A DNA stretch of 64,000 bases from Ruminococcus sp. XPD3002 (GTDB taxonomy: Bacteria > Bacillota > Clostridia > Oscillospirales > Ruminococcaceae), in assembly GCA_900119535.1 (NCBI GenBank), contig FPJT01000012.1:46839-110838 (forward strand), in the 5' to 3' direction. The notes under the pieces are model-generated. The model saw only the letters and a program-made list of their open reading frames with translations, made no database searches and was not told the origin of the DNA. Below, one piece after another: positions 1-9,346 of this stretch (positions are counted from its first letter, which is position 1; each line of letters opens with the position of its first letter). A program made the translations under genes and the position numbers.

Positions 1-416
1 TAGGTCAGATACAATACCTGCCTGTAATCGGGGGTTAGAGTTCTGAGAGCCTTATGCAGAGTGATTTTCTGCTCCTCTCTTATGTATTCGCGTTCAACGC
101 TTTCTTCGTCCGCAAGGTCGGTATACTCATCGAATGGCTGATCTGAGATCTTTGACCGTTTCCTCATGCCATCGATAGCTGCATTTCGTCCGATAGTATA
201 CAGCCATGTTTTGAAGCTGCTTTTGCCGTGGAAGGCAGGTCTTTTGGTAGCTATCTTGAAGAAGGTATCTTCCATAAGTTCCTCGGCAATATTTATATTG
301 CCGGTGATACCGTTCAGATACAGCATAAGACCGTCCTTATAGTCACGGATGATCTCGACGATTCCGTTATCGTCTCCGTCGAGGTATCGTTGGTAACAAG
401 CCGCACCGTTATCCAT
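1..416 (-). CDS. RNA polymerase sigma-70 factor, ECF type (5' part; continues past left edge)
   Basis: Reading the minus strand from an ATG at 416-414 gives an open frame to the window edge (138 codons). A strong AAAGGAGGG ribosome binding site lies just upstream (about 422-430). The protein matches an ECF sigma factor: region 2 contains a 'AEELMEDTFFKI' helix and 'SSFKTWLYTIGRNAAID', the usual core-binding and -10 recognition segment, followed by an acidic linker and the start of region 4 ('LRTLTPDYRQVLYL'). ECF factors redirect RNA polymerase to envelope or stress promoters and are usually held by an anti-sigma factor encoded next door; that gene would lie beyond the left edge. The C-terminal HTH is cut off, so the regulon cannot be guessed. 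Confidence 0.85.
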   Translation of the reverse strand, partial: MDNGAACYQRYLDGDDNGIVEIIRDYKDGLMLYLNGITGNINIAEELMEDTFFKIATKRPAFHGKSSFKTWLYTIGRNAAIDGMRKRSKISDQPFDEYTDLADEESVEREYIREEQKITLHKALRTLTPDYRQVLYLT

Positions 417-529
417 GCGATCCCTCCTTTCATAAATTATACACCTTATCCAATAGACGATTGAAGTGCTTGTTTTTCTCACTTAGTGAAAATAATTTTT
501 TGTTATAACAATTGCAGGCTTTTATGAGT

Positions 530-672
530 CTGACAATGAATAAAAAATACCATGCTGCGGGGCATGGTATTATATTGTCTGTAAAGATTTATCAGAATTT
601 GCCGCTGAGCGAGCGGCGGTCCGATAAGCAATGAATAAAGAATAATAATGGTGTGTCCTTATTCATTGTCAG
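530..672. repeat. 143-bp element with perfect 14-bp terminal inverted repeats
   Basis: CTGACAATGAATAA at 530-543 is repeated in inverted orientation at 659-672. A third, direct copy of CAATGAATAA lies at 629-638. Between the ends are a 10-bp hairpin (546-571) and a GCCGCT/AGCGGC hairpin (about 601-617). There is no ORF inside. It could be a MITE-like element or a structured terminator region. Confidence 0.5.
544..571 (-). terminator. Rho-independent terminator
   Basis: The perfect 10-bp stem AATACCATGC / GCATGGTATT (546-555 with 562-571) is followed on the minus strand by a T-rich run (TTTTTTATT). It lies downstream of the leftward dockerin gene and upstream of the sigma gene. Confidence 0.6.
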
Positions 673-740
673 CGCTTGCGCTAAAATCAAATTTATATTA
701 GTAACAATTATAGCATATCATTTATTCACAGTCAATAGAA

Positions 741-783
741 AAGCCATAGTACTTCTGACCACATATCAGAAAAACTATGGCTT
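741..783 (-). terminator. Terminator of the dockerin / cell-wall-repeat operon
   Basis: AAGCCATAGT (741-750) pairs perfectly with ACTATGGCTT (774-783). An inner TTCTGA/TCAGAA stem extends the hairpin, and on the minus strand a short T-rich stretch (TTTTCT) follows. It is placed about 80 bp beyond the stop at 864. Confidence 0.7.
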
Positions 784-863
784 AATACGTCTGTATTAGA
801 ACGCGCTTATATGATGCTCGGCAACTGTTTTATGTCTGATACCGCTTATATATTGCGGTTCAA

Positions 864-1589
864 TTACCAGTGGGGATCCTGATTGGTTGAAAGAGCAGCA
901 TAGTAAGCGAGTATTGAAGATGCATCCGAGGAATTGATAGCTCCGTCCTTGTTAACATCTCCCGCCTTGAACTGCTTTTTGCTGAACGAACCTGATTCAC
1001 CTGTAGAAAGTGCGGAATATTCAAGGAGTACAGCAGTAGCATCGGAAGCCGACACTTTACCGTCGCCGTCCACATCGCCCATGATAACGCCGCTTATGTG
1101 CATAAGGACGTTTACAGAACCATCGTCACCGGGAGTTTTTTCCCAGGGTTCGTCGGCTATCTCATCATCTGCAAGGAAGTTGTAGATGAAATTGGTAAAG
1201 CTGTCGGGATTATCGTTGCCGTCGGGAATTGTGAACGTCTCCGTAAAAGGCTCGGAATCGGCATCTTCGGTGGAGAGAACAACGGAAATGGTATAATTTC
1301 TGTAGTCATCATCGGTGTTGTCATGTCCCTCGATATCGAAGCTGAGGGACGAATCTGCTGCTATCTTTTCGGAGTAGTAGGGGAGTGCTTTTCCCTCTGG
1401 AGAAGCAAAAGTGATGTTCACCTCAGCAGATGCGCCTTCGGGAGTATTTACCGTTACACAGCCGTTTACATCACTTCTTACGAAATAGCTGCACTGGGGC
1501 TGCGGCTTGTTTTCTGCTGCCGATACCGTAAACGGAAGCTGAGTCAGCACTAAAGCTGAAGCAATAATAAAGGAAATGTTTTTCTTCAT
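864..1589 (-). CDS. Secreted dockerin type I protein, unknown central domain
   Basis: 241 residues counted from the ATG at 1589, which has GAGGTG six bases upstream; an in-frame GTG three codons earlier (1598) overlaps that ribosome site and is less likely. The N-terminus (MKKNISFIIASALVLTQ...) is a signal peptide ending near 'VSA-AE'. The middle, about residues 30-165, is acidic, rich in Asp/Ser/Thr and probably beta-structured; I do not recognise it. The last about 70 residues form a dockerin with two calcium-binding repeats, 'GDVDGDGKVSASDAT' and 'GDVNKDGAINSSDAS'. By family knowledge a dockerin docks the protein onto a cohesin scaffold on the cell surface. The gene starts 13 bp behind the cell-wall-repeat gene at 1603-3600, so the two are probably one operon. 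Confidence 0.85.
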   Translation of the reverse strand: MKKNISFIIASALVLTQLPFTVSAAENKPQPQCSYFVRSDVNGCVTVNTPEGASAEVNITFASPEGKALPYYSEKIAADSSLSFDIEGHDNTDDDYRNYTISVVLSTEDADSEPFTETFTIPDGNDNPDSFTNFIYNFLADDEIADEPWEKTPGDDGSVNVLMHISGVIMGDVDGDGKVSASDATAVLLEYSALSTGESGSFSKKQFKAGDVNKDGAINSSDASSILAYYAALSTNQDPHW

Positions 1590-1602
1590 AGTTATCACCT
1601 CA

Positions 1603-3600
1603 TCAATAGTAAGTAGCGTTGATGTACTGCCTGAAGGTATAATTCAGAGCTTTGAGCTCATCATCCGTCTTGGAGTAGTATCCGTTGCAGGTATCGAAGT
1701 TTATCCACTTCTTGTCCACGAGTATCTGATTCCAGTAATGGGCGCCGCTTCCTCTGCCTGTACCGTAGACGATACGTGTAGTAAATCCCGCATGCTGGAA
1801 GAGGATATCGGTCAGTGCAGCGAAGTAGTAAGGCATAATATTGGTGTTATCCATTGCGTAGTTTGCAAAGTAAGCCCAGCCCTTTGTCTGTATGTTGGAA
1901 AGCGAGCGCTGATTCTCCATAGGACTGTACTTGTTATGGTTGCAGACGTAATTGAATATGCCCGAGGTATTGGTGCCTATCTGAGCGATAAGATTCTGAG
2001 CGCGTTTCTGTACTGCCGAAAAGGGCACAGCATGGCCGTCTGCGGCGAGATTATAACCGTCGATGAGCTTGTTTATCTCAAGCTTTCCGCTTACTGTATT
2101 GAAGTGGTATTTCTGTCCGTCAATAGTCTGCCAGCCTGTAGCCATTACACCGTCGGGACCGAAGTAGTATACACCGTCGCTGAAAGTAGCCATACCTGTC
2201 TGCATGGTACCGTCCGTACCGAAGAAGTACTTCTTGCCGCCGACGATAAGGCGTCCCGTCTGCATGGTGCCGTCATCAATGGAGAAGTAGTACTTATTAC
2301 CGTCGATAGAGAGGATGCCTGTCTGCATAGCGCCGTCCGAACCGAAATAGTATTTCTTGCCCTCTACGATGAGACGTCCCGTACCCATTTTGCCGTCGTC
2401 AACCGAGAAGTAATACTTCTTGCCGTTTATCTCGTTTATGCCGTAGAGCATCTTTCCGTTGTCTGCGAATCCGTAGGTGCTTCCGCCATAGGAAGCAAGT
2501 CCTCTTTTCATGCGGCATTCGTCATCGAAAAGGTACTTGGAGCCGTTTATAGAAACAAGACCGCTTGCAGCTCTGCCGTCCGATGCGAAGTAGTAGGTAT
2601 TGCCTTCAACATCGTGGAAGCCTGTCTGAATGGTGCCGTCATTGTGGAAGTAGTACAGTCCCTGTTCCGTGTTCACGAGTCCCGTAGCCATAGAGCCGTC
2701 TTCGTTGAAGTACCTGAGAGTCTCTCCCACCTGACAGAATCCTGTCTGACCTTCGCCCTTTTCGTTGAAAAGGTAGTGTTTGCCATTTATTTCAGTGAAG
2801 TCTGTTGAGAAGGAACCGTCAAAGTTATAGCAGTGAGCGGTGCCGTTAACGTACTGAAGTCCCGTCTGTAAAACGCCGTTCCTGTCGAAGAGGTACTCGT
2901 TATCGTCTATGACTGCGATATCTGTGAGCCTGCCCTCTTCCTTGTCCACGTAATAGGTGTTGCCGTCAATGCGGAAGAACCCCGTCTGAGCCTTTCCTGT
3001 TTCGGGTGAATAATAGAAGGCCTTTCCGTGAAGTACCTGCCATTCGGTGTATTCCTCGCCCTTATCGGAAAAGATGTATGGAGTGCCGTCAATAGTGACC
3101 TCGCCCGAGACAGGAGAACCATTTTCGTCGAAGTAGTATATACTGTCGTCAACGGATGTGAAACCCTCGCCTGTTATCTCGGCGCCGTATTCGTCCAGAA
3201 GAGAAGCGGAGCCGTTCTTCGGCTTGAAATAGCCTGTCTGTTTCCCCGAATCCTCTGCAATGAAGTACTTCTCGCCGCAGTAATCTATCCAGCCATAGAG
3301 AGGTTTTCCAGTTTCGGGATCAAAGAACTTGCGGTTTCCGTTAACAGTGCGCCAGCCTGTTTTCAGAACTCCGTTAGCTGAGAAAAGGTAATCTTCACCG
3401 TCAATTTCCTGTGTGCCTGTGAGAAATTCACCGTTTTCATCGTAATAGAAGATGCGTCCTTCATCATCCGTGAACCATTCGGATGAGTGTTCGGGCGGAG
3501 TATCGGCAGCTTTATCCGCAGCTTCTGCCGAAATATAGCTTGTTGACAGTATGCAGGCAGCCGCAGCGGCGGCCATGGTAATAAATTTTATTCTTTTCAT
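1603..3600 (-). CDS. Secreted cell-wall/glucan-binding-repeat protein with C-terminal transglutaminase-like domain
   Basis: 665 residues with a signal peptide (MKRIKFITMAAAAAACIL..., cleavage near residue 25). Residues about 45-515 hold around twenty tandem repeats of roughly 20-23 residues with the choline/glucan-binding pattern (G-W/Y-x-x-x-D/N-G-x-x-Y-Y-F-x-x-D-G). The final about 150 residues resemble a transglutaminase-like fold: 'FAALTDILFQHAGF', then 'GTGRGSGAHYWNQILVD' and 'WINFDTC' supply the expected His and Asp region, but the position where the nucleophilic Cys normally sits appears to be Pro/Tyr ('NIMPYYFAAL'). The protein presumably sits on the cell wall. The tight spacing to the dockerin gene at 864 suggests joint expression. 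Upstream GGACGGGAG supports the ATG start. Confidence 0.85.
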   Translation of the reverse strand: MKRIKFITMAAAAAACILSTSYISAEAADKAADTPPEHSSEWFTDDEGRIFYYDENGEFLTGTQEIDGEDYLFSANGVLKTGWRTVNGNRKFFDPETGKPLYGWIDYCGEKYFIAEDSGKQTGYFKPKNGSASLLDEYGAEITGEGFTSVDDSIYYFDENGSPVSGEVTIDGTPYIFSDKGEEYTEWQVLHGKAFYYSPETGKAQTGFFRIDGNTYYVDKEEGRLTDIAVIDDNEYLFDRNGVLQTGLQYVNGTAHCYNFDGSFSTDFTEINGKHYLFNEKGEGQTGFCQVGETLRYFNEDGSMATGLVNTEQGLYYFHNDGTIQTGFHDVEGNTYYFASDGRAASGLVSINGSKYLFDDECRMKRGLASYGGSTYGFADNGKMLYGINEINGKKYYFSVDDGKMGTGRLIVEGKKYYFGSDGAMQTGILSIDGNKYYFSIDDGTMQTGRLIVGGKKYFFGTDGTMQTGMATFSDGVYYFGPDGVMATGWQTIDGQKYHFNTVSGKLEINKLIDGYNLAADGHAVPFSAVQKRAQNLIAQIGTNTSGIFNYVCNHNKYSPMENQRSLSNIQTKGWAYFANYAMDNTNIMPYYFAALTDILFQHAGFTTRIVYGTGRGSGAHYWNQILVDKKWINFDTCNGYYSKTDDELKALNYTFRQYINATYY

Positions 3601-3690
3601 AGTATTCTCCCGTCCCTATATTATTCCGCAGAAAAACTGCGCAGACTAATGTAAAGTATTATGATAAATAATAAAATTATATTTTTCCTA

Positions 3691-3719
3691 TTGATTTTTT
3701 AACTGAATTTTGCTATAAT
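3691..3719 (+). promoter_or_regulatory. Promoter of tRNA-Gln
   Basis: TTGATT (3691-3696), 17-bp spacer, TATAAT (3714-3719), 76 bases before the tRNA. Confidence 0.75.
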
Positions 3720-3795
3720 AAAATGGTTGAGCAAGTAATTGATTGCATCTGCTGCAAAATAACTTGTTGGATTTTTGCAGCAGTGCAGAGCATAA

Positions 3796-3870
3796 TGGGG
3801 TATAGCCAAGCGGTAAGGCACAGGACTTTGACTCCTGCATTCGTGGGTTCAAATCCCGCTGCCCCAACCA
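3796..3870 (+). tRNA. tRNA-Gln (anticodon TTG)
   Basis: Cloverleaf read directly. The acceptor arm TGGGGTA pairs with TGCCCCA (one G-U), the anticodon stem-loop is CAGGACTTTGACTCCTG with anticodon TTG, and the T arm is GTGGGTTCAAATCCCGC. CCA is encoded at 3868-3870. A near-consensus promoter precedes it and a terminator follows at 3894. Confidence 0.95.
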
Positions 3871-3893
3871 GTGCAAGTACAGCACACAGTTTT

Positions 3894-3922
3894 GCGGTTC
3901 AGTTTTCTGAGCCGCATTTTTC
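3894..3922 (+). terminator. Terminator of tRNA-Gln
   Basis: GCGGTTCAG (3894-3902), TTTT loop, CTGAGCCGC (3907-3915), then ATTTTTCT. This is a classical intrinsic terminator 24 bases behind the tRNA. Confidence 0.8.
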
Positions 3923-3945
3923 TGTCCCGACTAAAAGTATGTTTG

Positions 3946-3990
3946 AAGATACAGCGTCTCGTTTTTTACGGGACGCTTTTACTGTATCTT
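3946..3990. terminator. Long hairpin between tRNA-Gln and pyrE (probable terminator)
   Basis: The outer arms AAGATACAG / CTGTATCTT enclose CGTCTCG / CGGGACG. It lies just past the stop of leftward pyrE (4012). The T-tract is clearer on the plus strand, so it may act in both directions. Confidence 0.55.
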
Positions 3991-4011
3991 CGTATCAGTA
4001 TGTCTGAATTA

Positions 4012-4662
4012 TCATACACCGTATGTCTTGCGGTATTCGAGCATCTTGTCCAGGTATTCCTTGCCGGGAACGATATCGTTGCGGATAGCGTCGATGATAT
4101 CCTCCATAGTAACGATAGGATATACAGTAACGCCGAAATCACGCTTTACTTCCTGAACCGCAGAGAGGTCACCTGTACCCTTTTCCATACGGTCAACAGT
4201 GATGACCATACCTGTAACGTCCACATCAGCAGCACTTTTGAGCTTTGGCATCGACTCTCTGAGAGCCTTTCCCGAAGTCATAACATCGTCGATGATGATT
4301 ACCTTTTCGCCGTCTGTAAGAGTTTTTCCGACGAACATACCGCCTTCACCGTGGTCTTTAGCTTCCTTGCGGTCGAAGCAGTAAGAAAGGTCTATGCCGA
4401 ACTTGTTGCTGAGTGCAACAACAGCAGATACAGCCAGCGGAATACCCTTGTAAGCAGGTCCGAAGAGAGTATCGGCAGGGATGTTGTTAGCGTGGATGCA
4501 CTCTGCATAGTATTCGCCTAATTTAGCAAGCTGGGCACCTGTTTTATAGTTTCCGCAGTTAATGAAGTATGGTGCGATTCTGCCGCTTTTGAGTGTGAAC
4601 TCTCCAAAAGTGAGAACACCGCAGTCCACCATGAATTTGATAAAGCTTTCTTTGTAAGTCAT
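4012..4662 (-). CDS. pyrE: Orotate phosphoribosyltransferase
   Basis: 216 residues from the ATG at 4662, chosen because GGAGG lies eight to nine bases upstream; a longer frame to 4701 lacks a ribosome site. It joins orotate to PRPP to give OMP in pyrimidine synthesis. Visible landmarks are 'TLKSGRIAPYFINCG' near the N-terminus, the mobile-loop region 'DRKEAKDHGEGG', and the PRPP-binding motif 'VIIIDDVMTSGKA'. The length is normal for the family. It stands apart from other pyr genes. The zinc-ribbon gene at 4757-5101 is 94 bp upstream on the same strand, with only a weak ACCTGT/ACAGGT hairpin (4735-4751) between them, so read-through from that promoter is possible. Confidence 0.95.
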   Translation of the reverse strand: MTYKESFIKFMVDCGVLTFGEFTLKSGRIAPYFINCGNYKTGAQLAKLGEYYAECIHANNIPADTLFGPAYKGIPLAVSAVVALSNKFGIDLSYCFDRKEAKDHGEGGMFVGKTLTDGEKVIIIDDVMTSGKALRESMPKLKSAADVDVTGMVITVDRMEKGTGDLSAVQEVKRDFGVTVYPIVTMEDIIDAIRNDIVPGKEYLDKMLEYRKTYGV

Positions 4663-4756
4663 CAGAAAATACCTCCGTTGATGAAATGATGATTCCTGCA
4701 AACCGCAGAATTACCTGCGCCTTGCAGTATATAAACCTGTAACAGACAGGTCATTG

Positions 4757-5101
4757 TCAGAATACATATCCGCACTCGGGACACCTCGGATAGTCTACAT
4801 CCACAGATGTTCCGCACTCGGGACAATTCTTCTTCGGGAGCGAATCGATATTATCGTCAAGATCCTGATTGAATTCCTCAGTGAATCCTACTATCTTGGG
4901 ACCAAGAAACACTCCCATCATTATATTGCACCTCGGACAGTAAAATCCTGTAGTTATATGCCTGTCCGTTTCGCAGACGAGGTTGTCGCCCTCGTACCAT
5001 GAGACCATAGGGTAAGTATAGCTCTTTATGGAGCCTATCCCGTGTATAGAGACTCTGAAAGTCCCTGCTTTCATACGCTGTCCGCAGATTCCGCAGATCA
5101 T
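4757..5101 (-). CDS. Small zinc-ribbon protein
   Basis: 114 residues from the ATG at 5101 (GGGGAGGG five to six bases upstream; earlier in-frame ATGs lie before the promoter's start point and are rejected). It carries three paired-Cys knuckles: 'MICGICGQRM' at the N-terminus, 'FYCPRCNIMMG' in the middle, and 'NCPECGTSV...PRCPECGYVF' at the C-terminus, so it probably binds one or two zinc ions. No enzymatic motif is visible, and I cannot name a function. It has its own consensus promoter (5169-5197) and a 5' leader with a perfect 9-bp hairpin, which suggests separate control from sigK upstream. Confidence 0.7.
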   Translation of the reverse strand: MICGICGQRMKAGTFRVSIHGIGSIKSYTYPMVSWYEGDNLVCETDRHITTGFYCPRCNIMMGVFLGPKIVGFTEEFNQDLDDNIDSLPKKNCPECGTSVDVDYPRCPECGYVF

Positions 5102-5131
5102 AATATCCCTCCCCGAAGCAAAGTATCGGAG

Positions 5132-5157
5132 CAATAGCCGAAGAGTTACGGCTATTG
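5132..5157 (-). promoter_or_regulatory. 5' leader hairpin of the zinc-ribbon gene
   Basis: CAATAGCCG (5132-5140) and CGGCTATTG (5149-5157) form a perfect 9-bp stem with an 8-base loop, between the promoter and the ATG at 5101. There is no T-run, so it is not a terminator. It may be an operator or an mRNA structure. Confidence 0.45.
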
Positions 5158-5168
5158 TCCTGTATACT

Positions 5169-5197
5169 ATTATACAATAATGAAAAAAATATTGCAA
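5169..5197 (-). promoter_or_regulatory. Promoter of the zinc-ribbon gene
   Basis: On the minus strand: TTGCAA (5197-5192), 17-bp spacer, TATAAT (5174-5169). Predicted start near 5162. Confidence 0.7.
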
Positions 5198-5217
5198 GCC
5201 TTGAGGAAGATATTTCA

Positions 5218-5898
5218 TTATTCGCCGTTATCGAACTTGCTTTTCAGCTTGCCGATAGCTTTTTTCTCTATCCGTGAGACGTATGAACGTGAGATGCCGA
5301 GCTTTTTGGCAGTTTCTATCTGGGTGTGGGGTTCACTTCGGTAAAGACCGTAGCGGTAGGTGATTATTTCCAGTTCACGCGGTTCAAGGCAGTCCCTTAT
5401 AATGCCGTACAGCTGACGTGAACGCATAAGCAGGTCCACCTGTTCATGGATGTCGGTACCGTCGTCAATAAGGTCGATCAGGGTGAGGGTATTGCCGTCC
5501 TTATCGGTCTCGACGGGTTCATTTATGTAGACGTCGCCTGCCGACTTTTTAGCTGCACGGAAGCTCATGAGAATCTCGTTGTCGATGCATTTGCTGGCGT
5601 ACGTAGCGAATTTAGCGCCCTTGGTGTAGTCAAATGTGGACACCGCCTTTATCAGACCTATAGTACCTATGGATATGAGTTCATCCTGTTCCGCAGCAGT
5701 GGGAGCGTACTTTTTAACGATATGAGCAACAAGGCGCAGATTGTGCTCTATCAGTTTACTCCTTGCATTTTTATCGCCTTCCGACATCTTTTCAAAGCAT
5801 TCGTTTTCTTCCCTGCGTGAAAGTGGTTTTGGAAATACGGTACTGTTATCGACGTGCAGGGCGAAGAAAAAGATATTGCGTAATAATTCGATCAACAT
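5218..5898 (-). CDS. sigK: Sporulation-type sigma factor, SigK family
   Basis: 226 residues with AGGAGGTG before the ATG at 5898. The core strongly resembles sigma-K: 'PLSRREENECFEKMSEGD', 'ARSKLIEHNLRLVAHIVKKY', 'LISIGTIGLIKAVSTF', 'ATYASKCIDNEILMSFR', and a region 4 HTH 'TQIETAKKLGISRSYVSRIEK'. The first about 20 residues (MLIELLRNIFFFALHVDN) are hydrophobic, like the pro-sequence removed from pro-SigK in Bacillus. The gene is continuous, with no skin-type insertion. In sporulators SigK drives late mother-cell transcription. Whether this organism sporulates cannot be told here. It runs divergently from ligA. Confidence 0.85.
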   Translation of the reverse strand: MLIELLRNIFFFALHVDNSTVFPKPLSRREENECFEKMSEGDKNARSKLIEHNLRLVAHIVKKYAPTAAEQDELISIGTIGLIKAVSTFDYTKGAKFATYASKCIDNEILMSFRAAKKSAGDVYINEPVETDKDGNTLTLIDLIDDGTDIHEQVDLLMRSRQLYGIIRDCLEPRELEIITYRYGLYRSEPHTQIETAKKLGISRSYVSRIEKKAIGKLKSKFDNGE

Positions 5899-6000
5899 GC
5901 TAACACCTCCTGATAATGATATGTATCAGGGCTTGAACATTATATCAGATTTTTTTCGGAAAACTGTGGAATTAGTTGCGGATACATGGTATAATAATAG

Positions 6001-8019
<2,019 letters not shown>

Positions 8020-8035
8020 TAACGGAGGTAAAAAT

Positions 8036-8383
8036 ATGTTATTTGTATGCTATCCTAAATGTACGACTTGTAAAAAGGCGCAGAAATGGCTGGAGGACAA
8101 AAAACTCTCCTTTGATATCCGTGATATCAAGGAAAACAACCCCACTGCCGACGAATTAAAGGAATGGTTCGCTAAAAGCGGACTTCCGCTGAAGCGCTTC
8201 TTCAATACCAGCGGACTGCTTTACAAGTCCATGGAGCTAAAGGACAAGCTTCCCGATATGACCGAGGAGGAGCAGATAAAGCTTCTTGCTTCGGACGGTA
8301 TGCTGGTGAAGCGTCCGATCCTTATAAACGGAGATAAGGTACTTGTTGGATTCAAGGAAAAGGAATGGGAGACGCTGCTTTAA
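8036..8383 (+). CDS. ArsC/Spx-family thioredoxin-fold protein
   Basis: 115 residues. The ArsC-like fold opens with 'CYPKCTTCKKAQKWL', a CxxC redox motif near residues 9-12, followed by 'IRDIKENNPTADELKEW' and the family-typical 'KRPILINGDKVLVGFKEKEW'. Members reduce arsenate or, like Spx/MgsR, act as redox-sensing regulators; sequence alone does not decide. There is no arsenic-resistance gene nearby, so a regulatory or general redox role is as likely. It follows ligA by 16 bp with a good GGAGG ribosome site and precedes a strong terminator. Confidence 0.85.
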   Translation: MLFVCYPKCTTCKKAQKWLEDKKLSFDIRDIKENNPTADELKEWFAKSGLPLKRFFNTSGLLYKSMELKDKLPDMTEEEQIKLLASDGMLVKRPILINGDKVLVGFKEKEWETLL

Positions 8384-8424
8384 AAAATACGCTGGACCGT
8401 TCGTGAGGTGCTGTTAAAAATACG

Positions 8425-8468
8425 AAACATCCCAAACTCGCTGTTATTACGGGTTTGGGATGTTTTTA
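8425..8468 (+). terminator. Terminator of the ligA operon
   Basis: AACATCCCAAAC (8426-8437) pairs with GTTTGGGATGTT (8452-8463), then TTTTTAT. Confidence 0.9.
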
Positions 8469-8581
8469 TGTGCAAATGAAGCCATTATGGAACTGTGTTG
8501 ATACAAATCGGCAGAAATACCATAACCAAAGATAAGATAACTATATGAATTGTTCAATGATACAAATCGAGAGATCACATC

Positions 8582-8630
8582 TTGACAGCATCAGATAAAT
8601 ATGATAATATCATTATTGATAATGATGTTA
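8582..8630 (+). promoter_or_regulatory. Promoter and operator of the TetR gene
   Basis: TTGACA (8582-8587), 17-bp spacer, TAATAT (8605-8610). The -10 lies inside an inverted repeat, TAATATCATTAT (8605-8616) / ATAATGATGTTA (8619-8630), with one mismatch. This is a textbook autorepression layout for the TetR protein that follows. Confidence 0.75.
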
Positions 8631-8645
8631 TTAATGAGGTAAGAT

Positions 8646-9272
8646 ATGGCTTTGCGAGATACTTCCATAGATCCTGTCCTGCTTAAAAGTGCAAGGGCAC
8701 AGTTTATTGAAAAAGGATTTGCCAAGGCATCAGTCTCGGAGATATGCAGAAATGCAGGCGTTACTACAGGTGCTCTTTACATCCGATACAAAGGCAAAGA
8801 GGAACTGTATGATGCTCTTGTAGCCGATGCAGTTGCCATGATGGAGACGTTCATGAAAACTGCAGATGTTGATATTGAACATCTATCTGACCGTGAATTG
8901 CTGCTTCCGTGGTATGGGGACAAAAGTAAGATCTGCAGCTTCTTTGATATGTTTGAAAATGTGCGTGACCAGTTTACGCTTCTGCTGACTTGTTCTGACG
9001 GGACAAAATATCAAAATTTTCATCATGACTTTGCTCAGAAGCTGACTGATGCGGACTATTGTTATTACATCGAAGCCTACAAACGTGGTTTTGCAACTGA
9101 GCTCGTGACAAAAGAGCAGCTGCACATTTATCTCACAGCATATTGGGATCTTTTCTATGAACCTTTTATTCATGGTATGACAAGAAGTGAAATAGATGAG
9201 CTTTGTGCCGGTATCGAGAGATGGATCAACTGGAAAGCTCTTCTCGGACTTCCCGATAAAATGCCGTTTTAA
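8646..9272 (+). CDS. TetR/AcrR family transcriptional regulator
   Basis: 208 residues. The N-terminal HTH reads 'FIEKGFAKASVSEICRNAGVTTGALYIRYKGKEELYDALV', typical of TetR; the C-terminal ligand-binding half is divergent. The ribosome site AATGAGGT precedes the ATG. An inverted repeat overlapping the -10 element (8605-8630) is the likely operator, so the protein probably represses itself and possibly the transport cluster that follows on the same strand. A terminator hairpin overlaps its stop codon (9263-9299), separating or attenuating expression of the downstream ECF genes. The effector is unknown; such regulators next to exporters often sense the exported compound. Confidence 0.85.
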   Translation: MALRDTSIDPVLLKSARAQFIEKGFAKASVSEICRNAGVTTGALYIRYKGKEELYDALVADAVAMMETFMKTADVDIEHLSDRELLLPWYGDKSKICSFFDMFENVRDQFTLLLTCSDGTKYQNFHHDFAQKLTDADYCYYIEAYKRGFATELVTKEQLHIYLTAYWDLFYEPFIHGMTRSEIDELCAGIERWINWKALLGLPDKMPF

Positions 9273-9299
9273 ATTTCTGTAAGAAAAAACGGCTTTTTT
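9263..9299 (+). terminator. Terminator overlapping the tetR stop codon
   Basis: GCCGTTTT (9263-9270) pairs with AAAACGGC (9286-9293), followed by TTTTTTA. It separates tetR from the transporter genes at least partly. Confidence 0.8.
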
Positions 9300-9346
9300 A
9301 ATACAATTAAGTTAGTATTCACAAACTAAATGACTGGAGGATCATT

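Noticed and set aside
1576-2808. 410-codon open frame on the plus strand opposite the cell-wall-repeat gene
   Set aside because: It mirrors the tandem repeats of the real gene on the other strand and lacks a ribosome site and any domain; many similar mirror frames lie opposite ligA, the LRR genes and the hydrolases.
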